Assembly: GCA_024102915.1 (NCBI GenBank)
Contig: JAGFJG010000040.1
Span: 1-64,000, forward strand
Reading direction: 5' to 3'
Length of the DNA: 64,000 nt
Origin: Caldilineales bacterium
GTDB lineage: Bacteria; Chloroflexota; Anaerolineae; J102
Below the pieces are notes generated by a model that was not told the DNA's origin, did no database searches, and saw nothing but the letters and a program-made list of their open reading frames with translations. Of this stretch, positions 7,586 through 17,246 are shown one piece after another. The stretch's first letter is position 1. Every line of letters begins with the position of its first letter. The position numbers were made by a program, and so were the translations under genes.

Positions 7586-9519
7586 ACGCCCCACAGACCT
7601 TTGTGCAAAAAGCGCTGGCTCGCGCGGCCGGAAAGAATTACGCCGCCGTTGGCGAAATCCTCGACGTGCGGCCCGATGTAGCGCTCAGCCACGACAACAC
7701 CGCCGCCATCGCCCGCATCTTCCGTACACTCGGTCGCGAGCGGGTGCGCTATCCTGAACGGATGGCGATCACCCTTGACCACGCCGTGCCTGCCCCCACC
7801 ACCCTGCATGCCGCCAATCATGCCGAGATTCGTCGCTTTGTGGCCGAACAGGGAATCGAGCAGGCAGGCGGCCGGTTTTTCGAGGCCGGCCGGGGCATTT
7901 GTCACCAGGTACTCAGCGAGGAGGTCGTGGTCAGGCCGGGCCAGGTGATATTGGGCTCTGACAGCCACACCACGCACTTCGGATGGATGGGCGCATTCGG
8001 AGCGGGCATTGGCCGCAGCGAGATGGCATCCATTTGGGCGACAGGCGAACTCTGGTTGCGCGTCCCGGAGACAATTCAGGTGGAGTTGAGTGGCGAACTG
8101 CCATTTGGAACCACTGCCAAGGATTTAGCCTTGTGGATACTCGCCTGTCTGGGTGCGGAAACTGCGACCTATCAGGCGATTGAATTCGGCGGGCCGGGCA
8201 TCGCCAGCCTGAGTATCGATAGCCGCATGGTGCTGCCCAACATGATGGCTGAGGCCGGAGCGAAGAGCGCTTACCTGCCGCCGGACGACAGTGTTTTCTC
8301 TTGGCTGGCGCGGCGGCTGTCTGAAAAAGATGGTTCGTCTATAGCCATTCACTATGCGAATCTCGTTGATGGGGCACTATTCCCCGATGCGAATGCCCGT
8401 TATTCCGCCCGGCTATCGCTCGATCTGGCGGAGTTGGAACCGCTTGTCGCCTGCCCGCACAGCCCTGCGAACGTGCGGCCAATCTCACAACTGCCGGAGA
8501 CGCCGGTGCAACAGGCTGTTTTGGGCACGTGTACAAACGGCCGGTTGGAAGACCTGGCCGAAGCGGCAGCGGTGTTGCGTGGCGAGAATGGCGATGTTCG
8601 CCAAATGGCTGCCGGTACAAGGCTGCTCGTCATCCCCGCCTCCAGTCAGGTCATGGCCGAGGCGGTGCGGCAGGGCTACGTCGATACTTTTTTGCAGGCG
8701 GGGGCGATGATCGGCACGCCGGGTTGCGGGCCCTGCATGGGTAATCACATGGGCGTGCCCGCGCCGGGTGAGACGACGATCAGCGCGGGCAGCCGCAATT
8801 TCCGTGGCCGGATGGGCACTGCGGATAGTGATGTTTATCTCGCCAGCCCGGCTGTGGTGGCAGCGAGCGCAGTCTTAGGCAGGATCGCCGCCCCGCGCGA
8901 AATCAGAGGACAGAGGCCAGGTAATGGGTATTGGGTATTGGATATTGACCGTCCGGCGCTGGACGTGTTCGATTATCCAACGGCTAAGGCTCCAGAAGCT
9001 GCTAATACCCAATCTCCAATATCCAACACCCCGCCCATCTCTGGGCGCGTCTGGAAATACGGCGACGACGTGAACACGGACGTGATTTTTCCCGGCAAAT
9101 ATACCTACACGCTACGGGAAGCGTCGGAATGGGCGGAACACGCGCTGGAGGATCTGGACCCGGCCTTCGCCGCCAGCGTGCGTCCAGGCGATATCATCGT
9201 GGCGGGTCGCAATTGGGGCTGCGGGTCGAGCCGAGAACAGGCGGTCGGGTGTCTGAAAGAAGCTGGGATTCGGATAATCATCGCCGCATCTTTCGCCCGC
9301 ATTTATTTTCGCAATGCCGTCAACAATGGCCTGCTGCCCATCGCCTGCCCGGAAGCCGCAGCCGCAATCAAGTCTGGCGAAACCATCTCGGTCGACCTCG
9401 ATCGCTGTCTCATTACATGCGCCGCCGGGCGTTTTTCGTTCCCTCCGCTCTCGAATTCACTACGCGCAATCGTGGATGCGGGTGGACTCATCCCCATGCT
9501 GCAAGGCGCGCAGTCATGA
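7582..9519 (+). CDS. lysTU: Fused homoaconitase, LysT and LysU in one chain
   Basis: A 645-residue protein combining the large (LysT) and small (LysU) subunits that are separate in most prokaryotes. It isomerises homocitrate to homoisocitrate through homoaconitate. The LysT part carries [18 protein letters not shown] and the [4Fe-4S] ligands Cys317 (TCTNG), Cys382 and Cys385 (GCGPC). The LysU part starts near residue 488 with [20 protein letters not shown] and has the swivel-domain [12 protein letters not shown]. The joining segment, about residues 448-487, is low in complexity and is encoded by the same attgggtattgg/ccaatatcc words found between genes. The ATG overlaps the lysS stop, and the end overlaps lysK (ATGA). 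Confidence 0.9.
   Translation: MNAPQTFVQKALARAAGKNYAAVGEILDVRPDVALSHDNTAAIARIFRTLGRERVRYPERMAITLDHAVPAPTTLHAANHAEIRRFVAEQGIEQAGGRFFEAGRGICHQVLSEEVVVRPGQVILGSDSHTTHFGWMGAFGAGIGRSEMASIWATGELWLRVPETIQVELSGELPFGTTAKDLALWILACLGAETATYQAIEFGGPGIASLSIDSRMVLPNMMAEAGAKSAYLPPDDSVFSWLARRLSEKDGSSIAIHYANLVDGALFPDANARYSARLSLDLAELEPLVACPHSPANVRPISQLPETPVQQAVLGTCTNGRLEDLAEAAAVLRGENGDVRQMAAGTRLLVIPASSQVMAEAVRQGYVDTFLQAGAMIGTPGCGPCMGNHMGVPAPGETTISAGSRNFRGRMGTADSDVYLASPAVVAASAVLGRIAAPREIRGQRPGNGYWVLDIDRPALDVFDYPTAKAPEAANTQSPISNTPPISGRVWKYGDDVNTDVIFPGKYTYTLREASEWAEHALEDLDPAFAASVRPGDIIVAGRNWGCGSSREQAVGCLKEAGIRIIIAASFARIYFRNAVNNGLLPIACPEAAAAIKSGETISVDLDRCLITCAAGRFSFPPLSNSLRAIVDAGGLIPMLQGAQS
8922..9042 (+). repeat. 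Dispersed repeat translated as the LysT-LysU linker
   Basis: taatgggtattgggtattgg (8922-8941) and the inverse words caatctccaatatccaacacc (9009-9029) flank about 65 bases of unique sequence. The words match the intergenic repeats around lysZ, lysJ and purH, but here the reading frame stays open. Confidence 0.7.
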
Positions 9520-10607
9520 AGCCAACTATCGATGACGGGCTGACCATGCTGCGCCGCTCACTGGAAATCCCATCGCTTTCCGGTGAGGAGGCCGAGGCTT
9601 CTCGATTCTTGGCCGGTTGGATGGCACAGGCCGGTTTCGAGAGCTTTGTGGATGAGGCGGGCAATGCGGTGGGGGTTCTCGACGGCGGGCCGGGTGAAAA
9701 TGGTTCGCCGCCGCGTGATGTCGTACTCCTGGGGCATATCGACACGGTGGCGGGAGATGTGCCGGTGCGGGTTGAGGATGGCAAGCTGTTCGGACGCGGG
9801 GCCGTCGATGCCAAAGGCCCGTTGGCAGCTTTCGCCACAGCGGCGGCGATGGCCGGCCCCATGTCCGGCTGGCGGTTCGTGGTAATTGGCGCTGTCGAGG
9901 AAGAGGCCGCTACATCCAAAGGCGCTCACTTCGTCGCCGACCGCTATCGCCCGGACTTCTGCATCATCGGCGAACCGAGCGGCTGGAATCGGATCACGTT
10001 GGGATACAAAGGCCGATTGCTGACGACCGTTTCGGTTGTGCGTTCAATGTCGCACACGGCCGGGCCAGAGACGAGCGCGCCGGAAAAGGCGGTCGAATTC
10101 TGGCAGCGCGTACAGCGGCGGATGGCGGGAATCAATCAGAACCGGGAGCGCGCCTGGGATCAGGTTCTGCCATCGCTACGAGGCTTTTCATCCGAAAGCG
10201 ACGGCCTGACCGAGACCGCCTTGCTGCACCTGGGTTTTCGGCTGCCCCCGGACATCGGCCCGGACGACCTTGAGGCGGAGCTACGCGCGCTGGCCGATGT
10301 CGAGATATTGGAATTCAGGGGCGGCGAGACGGCTTTTCGAGCGGACAAGAACTCGCCCCTGGTGCGAGCATTTCTGGCGGCGATACGGGCGCAGGGCGAA
10401 CGCCCCGGCTTTGTGCTCAAAACCGGCACATCGGATATGAATGTGGTAGGGCCGGTGTGGCAGTGCCCCATCGTGGCTTATGGCCCCGGCGACAGCGCAC
10501 TCGACCATACTCCGCACGAACATGTCGAGATTGCAGAATGGCAAACGGGGGTTAGCGTGTTAGCCGCGGTATTGAAAAACCTGACCGAGTCGGATATAGG
10601 TACATAG
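9516..10607 (+). CDS. lysK: LysK, LysW-lysine hydrolase
   Basis: An M20-family metallopeptidase of 363 residues that releases lysine from LysW in the last pathway step. Metal and catalytic motifs are visible: LGHIDTV (His74, Asp76), [14 protein letters not shown] with the bridging Asp, [15 protein letters not shown] with the general-base Glu-Glu, [10 protein letters not shown], and [10 protein letters not shown] near the end. ATG 9516 overlaps the LysTU stop by four bases. The frame is open further upstream, but the overlap and the family length favour 9516. It might also act on LysW-ornithine. Confidence 0.92.
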   Translation: MKPTIDDGLTMLRRSLEIPSLSGEEAEASRFLAGWMAQAGFESFVDEAGNAVGVLDGGPGENGSPPRDVVLLGHIDTVAGDVPVRVEDGKLFGRGAVDAKGPLAAFATAAAMAGPMSGWRFVVIGAVEEEAATSKGAHFVADRYRPDFCIIGEPSGWNRITLGYKGRLLTTVSVVRSMSHTAGPETSAPEKAVEFWQRVQRRMAGINQNRERAWDQVLPSLRGFSSESDGLTETALLHLGFRLPPDIGPDDLEAELRALADVEILEFRGGETAFRADKNSPLVRAFLAAIRAQGERPGFVLKTGTSDMNVVGPVWQCPIVAYGPGDSALDHTPHEHVEIAEWQTGVSVLAAVLKNLTESDIGT

Positions 10608-10722
10608 CGTCTTCGCAGATCTAGCGGATTAGGGCCTTGCTTTGTTAGAATGCAAATGCGTTTTATTATCCGCCCGGAGCCATCCTTCCCGGCTTTTCAT
10701 GTCTACAGTTCAAGGAAATGAA

Positions 10723-11094
10723 ATGAGCAAGAAAATGAAGAAACCGGAAAAACCGGTACGCACCACGGCCATGACCGTTGCAATCATTTACGTCATTCTC
10801 CACGGCATTCTGTTCACAGCCATCAGTTGGGCCATAGCCAGGAATGGAGAGTTGCCCCAATACGCCCCCATCCTGACCGGCATCCTGGTGGTTACATCCA
10901 TCGCCGATGTTGCTGCGGGCGTGGGGATGTGGATGTGGAAGCGTTGGGGCATTTATGTTTTTGCCGCTTCGACGATTATTGGCGCCGCAGTCATCCTGTT
11001 CCTCACCGGCAGCTTGATCACAGCGTTTGGCTCCATTATTCTGCCCGTTGTCGTCCTCTACATCATCTACCCGAAGCAAAGATTCTTCAAATAG
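10723..11094 (+). CDS. Small membrane protein of unknown function
   Basis: The 123-residue product has a Lys-rich N-terminus (MSKKMKKPEKP) followed by about four hydrophobic helices (TVAIIYVILHGILFTAISWA, YAPILTGILVVTSIADVAAG and two further ones near the C-terminus) and a short basic tail. The start at 10723 has AAGGAA five bases upstream. In-frame starts at 10642 and 10699 lack one. It stands between lysK and the purH riboswitch with its own gap of about 115 bases. Not recognised as a known family. Confidence 0.6.
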   Translation: MSKKMKKPEKPVRTTAMTVAIIYVILHGILFTAISWAIARNGELPQYAPILTGILVVTSIADVAAGVGMWMWKRWGIYVFAASTIIGAAVILFLTGSLITAFGSIILPVVVLYIIYPKQRFFK

Positions 11095-11096
11095 TA

Positions 11097-11198
11097 CGCG
11101 CTGCGCTTCGACTGGCGAATGGCGACTTAAGAAGTCGCTTCGTGGGCATAACCACGAGGGAGAGGCGCACCACAGACCAACAGTCGCTCGCCTGGGCT
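11097..11198 (+). promoter_or_regulatory. ZTP (pfl) riboswitch upstream of purH
   Basis: Conserved pfl-motif blocks occur in order: ACTGGCGAA near 11111, a hairpin gcgactt/aagtcgc, GTGGGcataACCAC (about 11142-11155) followed by GGGAG, and CTCGCCTGGGC (about 11187-11197). The class senses ZTP/ZMP, which accumulates when 10-formyl-tetrahydrofolate is short. The terminator directly behind and purH as next gene (AICAR transformylase consumes ZMP) support the call. Confidence 0.85.
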
Positions 11199-11233
11199 GG
11201 GTAGTCGGACAACCGTTCCGGCTACCCTTTTTT
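11199..11233 (+). terminator. Terminator forming the ZTP riboswitch expression platform
   Basis: GGGTAGTCGG (11199-11208) pairs with CCGGCTACCC (11218-11227) with one wobble, then TTTTTT. It follows the CCTGGGC pseudoknot strand of the aptamer at once, as expected for ligand-prevented termination. Confidence 0.85.
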
Positions 11234-11242
11234 ATTGGATCG

Positions 11243-11431
11243 AATAGTACGCAGATACCGCAGATTTCACGCTGATCAACGCTGATTCTACTGACTTCAC
11301 CTGAAGTGTACCTTTGCGAGCATCGATTTGAACGCGAAGAAGCAAAGGGCGCACAGCAACAACTGCGGTTTCTGCCAAATGTACAACTCCCCAAACATCA
11401 ACCCCCAATCTCCAATCTCTAATATCGAACC
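11243..11431 (+). repeat. Dispersed repeat segment in the purH 5' region
   Basis: gcagataccgcagatttcacg (11251-11271) belongs to the aatctgcg family and cccaatctccaatctctaat (about 11403-11422) to the attgg family. No gene or further regulatory structure is seen in these ~190 bases between riboswitch and purH. Confidence 0.55.
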
Positions 11432-12952
<1,521 letters not shown>

Positions 12953-13003
12953 TGAGTATATCTCTTGCCTCCCATTTGCTGATTCCGAGAATACGGGTTA
13001 AAG

Positions 13004-13024
13004 TGTGACCACATTGTAGTTACA
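13004..13024 (+). promoter_or_regulatory. Paired palindromes, putative operator of the Phd/VapC pair
   Basis: TGTGACCACA (13004-13013) and TGTAGTTACA (13015-13024) are perfect palindromes with 2-nt centres. Their centres are 11 bp apart, one helical turn, 15 bp before the antitoxin ATG. This fits cooperative autorepression by a Phd/YefM antitoxin. Confidence 0.5.
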
Positions 13025-13038
13025 TAGGAGTAGAGATT

Positions 13039-13308
13039 ATGACAGAAACCATTGGCGTTCGTGAACTCAAGAGTCAAGCGTCGCAAATTTTACGCGCCAT
13101 CAGAGAATCATCAGTTGAATATGTGGTTACGGTTCATAATGAACCAGTGGCTGTCCTGCGCCCCTATACCGTCGAGGACGAAAATAGATTGAGGGCAGAC
13201 GAATTAACCGACGAACTGGCGGACATCGATGCCTTGGCCCAAGAGATTGCTGCCTCCTGGAAGTCACAACAGAGCGGTCTTGAGTTGATCGAAGAACAAA
13301 GGCGCTAA
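13039..13308 (+). CDS. Phd/YefM-type antitoxin
   Basis: An 89-residue protein whose N-terminal half, [19 protein letters not shown] then [16 protein letters not shown], is the Phd/YefM DNA-binding fold. The acidic, helical C-terminal half ([21 protein letters not shown]) would wrap the toxin. The start ATG 13039 has AGGAG (13026-13030) at a good distance. The PIN toxin starts 3 bases after the stop. The pair is flanked by direct repeats of the purH 3' end, suggesting transfer. Confidence 0.88.
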   Translation: MTETIGVRELKSQASQILRAIRESSVEYVVTVHNEPVAVLRPYTVEDENRLRADELTDELADIDALAQEIAASWKSQQSGLELIEEQRR

Positions 13309-13311
13309 GAG

Positions 13312-13728
13312 ATGCCAGTCATCGACGCCAGTGTCTATGTCGCCCTGGTCAATACCAACGAACAGAGTCACGATGAAGCTCGTTCGTGGTTCAGGGAAGC
13401 GGCATTAACCCAACAAACGATTCTCGCCCCCAGCATTCTCGTAACCGAGGTCGCTTCAGCGCTCAGTCGAGGCACAGACGACGTTGCGCTGGCCCGTCGT
13501 GTCACCTCACAAATAATGCACTCGCGGATCATCCAATTGCTGCCGGTGACTGTGGCGTTGGCCGAACAGGCGGCGGCAATTGCCATCGATCATCGAGTGC
13601 GAGGCTGCGATGCCATTTATTTGGCTTTGGCCAGCCAATCGAACGGTACGTTGATTACGCTTGATCGCCAGCAACTTGAGCGAGGCGCTGGAGTCATCAA
13701 AACATCGCGACCAGAATCGGAAGAATAA
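13312..13728 (+). CDS. VapC-like PIN-domain toxin
   Basis: A 138-residue PIN ribonuclease. The acidic residues lie in VIDASVYVALV (Asp4), in the ILVTEVASAL helix (Glu) and in RGCDAIYLALA (Asp near 101), with a following LITLDRQQ strand (Asp). These four acidic positions form the Mg-dependent RNase site of the family. VapC toxins cut specific RNAs, often tRNA or 23S rRNA. The target is not readable from sequence. Immediately downstream is the duplicated purH tail. Confidence 0.88.
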   Translation: MPVIDASVYVALVNTNEQSHDEARSWFREAALTQQTILAPSILVTEVASALSRGTDDVALARRVTSQIMHSRIIQLLPVTVALAEQAAAIAIDHRVRGCDAIYLALASQSNGTLITLDRQQLERGAGVIKTSRPESEE

Positions 13729-13733
13729 TCCGC

Positions 13734-13793
13734 CGCCGTCATTGATTGGGGATAGCGATGGTGTTCACGGATATGCGGCATTTTCGGCATTGA
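13734..13793 (+). pseudogene. Duplicated, diverged 3' end of purH
   Basis: Read in the right frame, 13746-13793 encodes LGIAMVFTDMRHFRH and a stop; purH ends [15 protein letters not shown]. The last 21 bases (13773-13793) are identical to 12932-12952. Upstream the two copies differ mostly at synonymous positions, and a 4-base gap breaks the frame near 13745. The fragment marks the far border of the toxin-antitoxin segment. Confidence 0.85.
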
Positions 13794-13799
13794 GTCAAT

Positions 13800-14351
13800 C
13801 TACCCATCCGCCCACAAAAACCCCAGCGCTGCCAGAATCACCCGCTCCTTGATCAGCCCCGACCGCACCTGTTCCCTCACCCACTCCATCGTCTTCCACT
13901 CGTGGCGGATGAACTCGGCCTGGTCGTAGTGGTTGCCGCCATTGGCTCGCACGCCTTCAGCCAGAAAAATATAGACCACCATATCCTCAAAAGCGGGATT
14001 GTCCCAGAATGTTCCTAGCAACCGCCAGCGATCGGCCGTGTGCCCGGTTTCCTCGGCCAGTTCGCGCTGCGCCGCCCGCAAGGGCGTTTCACCGGGGTCG
14101 ATCAGCCCGCCCGGCATCTGCCAGATGACCTCGTCCACCGGATAGCGATATTCCTGTTCCAACAGCACCCGACCGGCGTCGTCCACCGCCCACACCGCCG
14201 CCCCGAACTGCTGGCGTCGAATCACAGTGTAATCGTAGCTGCGCCCGTCTGGGAGCTCCACCCGATCGACATCCACCTGAATCCAGCGGTTGGCGAAGGC
14301 GGTGGCGTTTTCGAGCAATTTCCAGGGGCGGGGGAACTCCATTCCATCCAT
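13800..14351 (-). CDS. Nudix hydrolase, ADP-ribose pyrophosphatase-like
   Basis: A 183-residue Nudix protein. The Nudix box GGLIDPGETPLRAAQ followed by RELAEETG is complete (GX5EX7REUXEEXGU), with the preceding EVIWQMP typical of ADP-sugar pyrophosphatases. It would hydrolyse ADP-ribose or a related nucleoside diphosphate sugar to AMP and sugar phosphate. ATG 14342 is an alternative start three residues in. It runs opposite to purH and the toxin genes. Confidence 0.88.
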   Translation of the reverse strand: MDGMEFPRPWKLLENATAFANRWIQVDVDRVELPDGRSYDYTVIRRQQFGAAVWAVDDAGRVLLEQEYRYPVDEVIWQMPGGLIDPGETPLRAAQRELAEETGHTADRWRLLGTFWDNPAFEDMVVYIFLAEGVRANGGNHYDQAEFIRHEWKTMEWVREQVRSGLIKERVILAALGFLWADG

Positions 14352-14363
14352 TGAGAAACCGAA

Positions 14364-14750
14364 TCAACTGTCAAGCCACATGGCCGCTTCGGACAATATC
14401 TGATTCAAGCTGGGCTGCTCTGCGGGAGCCAGATGGTCGTCCGGCCCAACATGCTTGTGATGCGGATGCGTTAATATTTCTGGATGGTGAGGCGCATTGT
14501 CATAACGGAACACTCGCTTTCCATGCCGGAGATAAGAATAGGCGTAATGAACCCTCAAAGGATAGCCCAATTCTGTACTGACCACTTCATAGATATCCAG
14601 GTATGATTCGTCCCAGAATCGCACCCGACAACGAAACAACCCATTAAAGTCATCCGATGCCAGGCTGATTACCGGTTCCTCAATCCGGCTGATCCGCTCG
14701 TCATCCCGCAGACTTGCTTCGACAGACGCCAGATACTCGTCAATCGTCAC
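14364..14750 (-). CDS. TumE-like (DUF6516) toxin-like protein
   Basis: A 128-residue protein with LRVHYAYSYLRHGKRVFRYDNAPHHPEI and then HPHHKH. This pattern of a sheet with a DNAPHHPE signature and a His-rich strand resembles the TumE/DUF6516 family of toxin-antitoxin systems. The gene starts inside the last codons of its upstream partner (4-base overlap at 14747-14750), typical for such pairs. The family assignment comes from recalled motifs, and the biochemical activity is unknown. Confidence 0.65.
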   Translation of the reverse strand: MTIDEYLASVEASLRDDERISRIEEPVISLASDDFNGLFRCRVRFWDESYLDIYEVVSTELGYPLRVHYAYSYLRHGKRVFRYDNAPHHPEILTHPHHKHVGPDDHLAPAEQPSLNQILSEAAMWLDS

Positions 14751-14968
14751 GCCGCAGCCAGATCACTTTGTCGCATGAGTTGGCGGATTGGCAACGAAGT
14801 TAAATAGAGATGATATAAACCAGCCCACATCATCAGATCGTCATCATCGCCCAACTCGCCATTCTGATACCGACGGAAGAACTCAATGGTCGAGTAACCA
14901 TATCGGGCTTCATACGCCCGAAGGTCATCGCTGAGTCTTTCGAATGAGATACGTTGCGGCTTGAACAT
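14747..14968 (-). CDS. Partner of the TumE-like protein, probable antitoxin
   Basis: A 73-residue, mostly helical, acidic protein ([34 protein letters not shown]). It is encoded directly before, and overlapping, the TumE-like gene. No DNA-binding motif is obvious. The antitoxin role is inferred only from position and size. Confidence 0.55.
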   Translation of the reverse strand: MFKPQRISFERLSDDLRAYEARYGYSTIEFFRRYQNGELGDDDDLMMWAGLYHLYLTSLPIRQLMRQSDLAAA

Positions 14969-15038
14969 TTCATCACTCCGACGAAATTTTACACTTGGCT
15001 GGAGGTTGCGTCAAAACAACCGAAACTCGCTCTCCGCA

Positions 15039-15067
15039 TTGACCGTTCGATCACATTCCGGTACTAT
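15039..15067 (+). promoter_or_regulatory. Putative sigma-70 promoter of transketolase
   Basis: TTGACC (15039-15044), a 17-bp spacer and TACTAT (15062-15067), 61 bp before the transketolase ATG. Confidence 0.55.
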
Positions 15068-15127
15068 GCAGCAAATGCAAATCGAATGCGCCTTACAAAC
15101 GCGCCTATTCTAAAGAGGAACCTAATC

Positions 15128-17140
15128 ATGGCTCAAATCACCGACACCCTCTCATCCCCGCCTCTCACCGGCGAACTGGCCGACAGAGCGGTCAACACCA
15201 TCCGCTTTCTCGCTGCCGATGCCGTACAAAAGGCGAACAGCGGTCACCCCGGACTGCCCATGGGCATGGCCGACGTCGCATACGTGTTGTGGACGCAATT
15301 CCTCCGCCACAACCCCAACAACCCCGCCTGGTTCAATCGCGACCGCTTTGTGCTCAGCGGCGGGCATGGCTCCATGCTGCTGTACTCGCTCCTCCATCTC
15401 ACCGGCTACGACCTGCCGCTGGACGAGCTCAAACGATTCCGGCAATGGGAAAGCAAGACGCCCGGCCATCCTGAATATGGGGAGACGCCGGGGGTCGAGA
15501 TCACCACGGGGCCTTTGGGACAGGGCGCCAGCAGTTCCGTGGGCATGGCCCTGGCCGAAGCGCTGCTCGCCGCCCGCTACAACCGCCCCGGCCACGATGT
15601 CATCGACCATTTCACCTATGCCATCGTCACCGACGGTGACCTGATGGAGGGCGTGAGTTCGGAGGCGGCTTCGCTGGCCGGACATTTGGGCCTGGGTAAA
15701 TTGATCTGGCTGTACGATGACAACCACATTAGCATCGATGGCCCCACCGATATCGCCTTCACCGAGAATCGGGCCAAGCGATTTAAGGCGTACGGCTGGC
15801 AGACGATCAAAGTGGATGGGCATGACCGGGAGGCCATAGTCAAAGCCATCGCCAAGGCTCAGAAGAAATCCGACAAACCGACCATCATCCTCTGCCGCAC
15901 CACCATCGGTTACGGTGCGCCAAACAAACAGGGCACTGCTGCCGCTCATGGCGAACCCCTTGGTGCGGCCGAAGTGCTCGCCGCCAAAGAAAATCTGGGC
16001 TGGCCGACCGAGCCCGCCTTCTACATTCCGAACGATGCACTCGATCTCTATCGCCAGGCTATTGGCCACGGCGGAGAGCAGGAACGCGATTGGGATGAGG
16101 CGTTCGACGCCTATGCCGCTATCTACGCTGGCGAGGCGGCGCAACTGCGACGCGTGATCAGCGGCGGCCTGCCGGAAGGGCTCGATGCCGCCCTGCCGGT
16201 TTATGCGGCTGATGTCAAAAAAGCCACGCGCGGCACTTCCGGCGAAACGCTCAATGCCATCGCCGACCTCGTGCCCGAACTGATCGGCGGCTCCGCCGAT
16301 CTCACGCCCTCGAACAAAACCGACATCAAGGGCAAAATGGATGTCGTCACCGGCGATTTCTCCGGGCGCTACATTCGCTTCGGCGTGCGCGAACATGCCA
16401 TGGGCGCAATCCTCAATGGCATGGCTCTGCACGGCGGCGTCATCCCCTACGGCGGCACCTTCTTCGTATTCAGCGATTACATGCGGCCGAGCGTGCGGCT
16501 GGCCGCGCTCATGGGGTTGCGCGTGATTTACGTGTGGACGCATGACGGCATCGGCGTGGGCGAAGACGGCCCCACGCACCAGCCTGTCGAGCACCTGCCC
16601 TCACTGCGGGCGATGCCCAACCTGTGGATGGTGCGCCCGGCCGACGGCAACGAAACCGCCCAGGCCTGGAAGCTGGCGCTCGAACGCCAGGATGGCCCCA
16701 CCGGCTTATTGCTCACTCGCCAGAACCTGCCCACCCTGTCCACGCCGGAACAAGCCAAAGGCGTGCACTTGGGCGCCTATGTCCTCTCCGATGCCGACGC
16801 CGCCCCGCAGATTATCCTCACCGGCTCCGGCTCGGAGGTGCAACTGGCGGTCGAGGCAGCCAAACGGTTGGGCGACGAGGGCGTGGCCGTGCGCGTGGTC
16901 AGTTTCCCCTGCTGGGAGCAATTCGCCGTCCAGCCCGAATCCTATCGCCTGAGCGTGTTCCCGGCAGGCGTCCCCGTGGTCTCGGTCGAAGCCGCCGCCA
17001 CCTTTGGCTGGGAACGCTACGCCGACCGCGCCATCGGCCTCAATCGCTTTGGCGCTTCCGCCCCATACGCCACCATTTATGAAGAGCTTGGCATCACCAC
17101 CGAAGCCGTGGTTGCCGCGGCGCGAGAGTTGCTCGGATAA
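15128..17140 (+). CDS. tkt: Transketolase
   Basis: A 670-residue thiamine-diphosphate enzyme that moves two-carbon units between sugar phosphates in the pentose phosphate pathway. Visible are [21 protein letters not shown], the first His in [12 protein letters not shown], the ThDP/metal motif [21 protein letters not shown] (split GDG-type motif with the later DDNHISIDG), and in the C-terminal half [20 protein letters not shown] and [23 protein letters not shown] 15128 is favoured by AGAGGAA seven bases upstream; the frame is open earlier. A 14-bp hairpin follows the gene. Confidence 0.95.
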   Translation: MAQITDTLSSPPLTGELADRAVNTIRFLAADAVQKANSGHPGLPMGMADVAYVLWTQFLRHNPNNPAWFNRDRFVLSGGHGSMLLYSLLHLTGYDLPLDELKRFRQWESKTPGHPEYGETPGVEITTGPLGQGASSSVGMALAEALLAARYNRPGHDVIDHFTYAIVTDGDLMEGVSSEAASLAGHLGLGKLIWLYDDNHISIDGPTDIAFTENRAKRFKAYGWQTIKVDGHDREAIVKAIAKAQKKSDKPTIILCRTTIGYGAPNKQGTAAAHGEPLGAAEVLAAKENLGWPTEPAFYIPNDALDLYRQAIGHGGEQERDWDEAFDAYAAIYAGEAAQLRRVISGGLPEGLDAALPVYAADVKKATRGTSGETLNAIADLVPELIGGSADLTPSNKTDIKGKMDVVTGDFSGRYIRFGVREHAMGAILNGMALHGGVIPYGGTFFVFSDYMRPSVRLAALMGLRVIYVWTHDGIGVGEDGPTHQPVEHLPSLRAMPNLWMVRPADGNETAQAWKLALERQDGPTGLLLTRQNLPTLSTPEQAKGVHLGAYVLSDADAAPQIILTGSGSEVQLAVEAAKRLGDEGVAVRVVSFPCWEQFAVQPESYRLSVFPAGVPVVSVEAAATFGWERYADRAIGLNRFGASAPYATIYEELGITTEAVVAAARELLG

Positions 17141-17201
17141 CAAGAAGAGAATTGGACGCTGATTGGGCGGATTTACGCGGATAAAAAGCAATCAGGTAAT
17201 C

Positions 17202-17234
17202 AAGTGCCACGCACTTTCGGAGTGCGTGGCACTT
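17202..17234. terminator. Bidirectional terminator between transketolase and the DUF4139 gene
   Basis: A perfect 14-bp inverted repeat (17202-17215 with 17221-17234) around TTCGG, with AA on the left and TTT on the right, between convergent genes. Confidence 0.8.
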
Positions 17235-17246
17235 TGCTTGTGCGGA

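Noticed and set aside
15152..16594. A 480-codon open frame on the minus strand inside the transketolase gene
   Set aside because: High-GC codon bias opens the antisense frame. The transketolase frame has full family motifs, while the antisense product has none.
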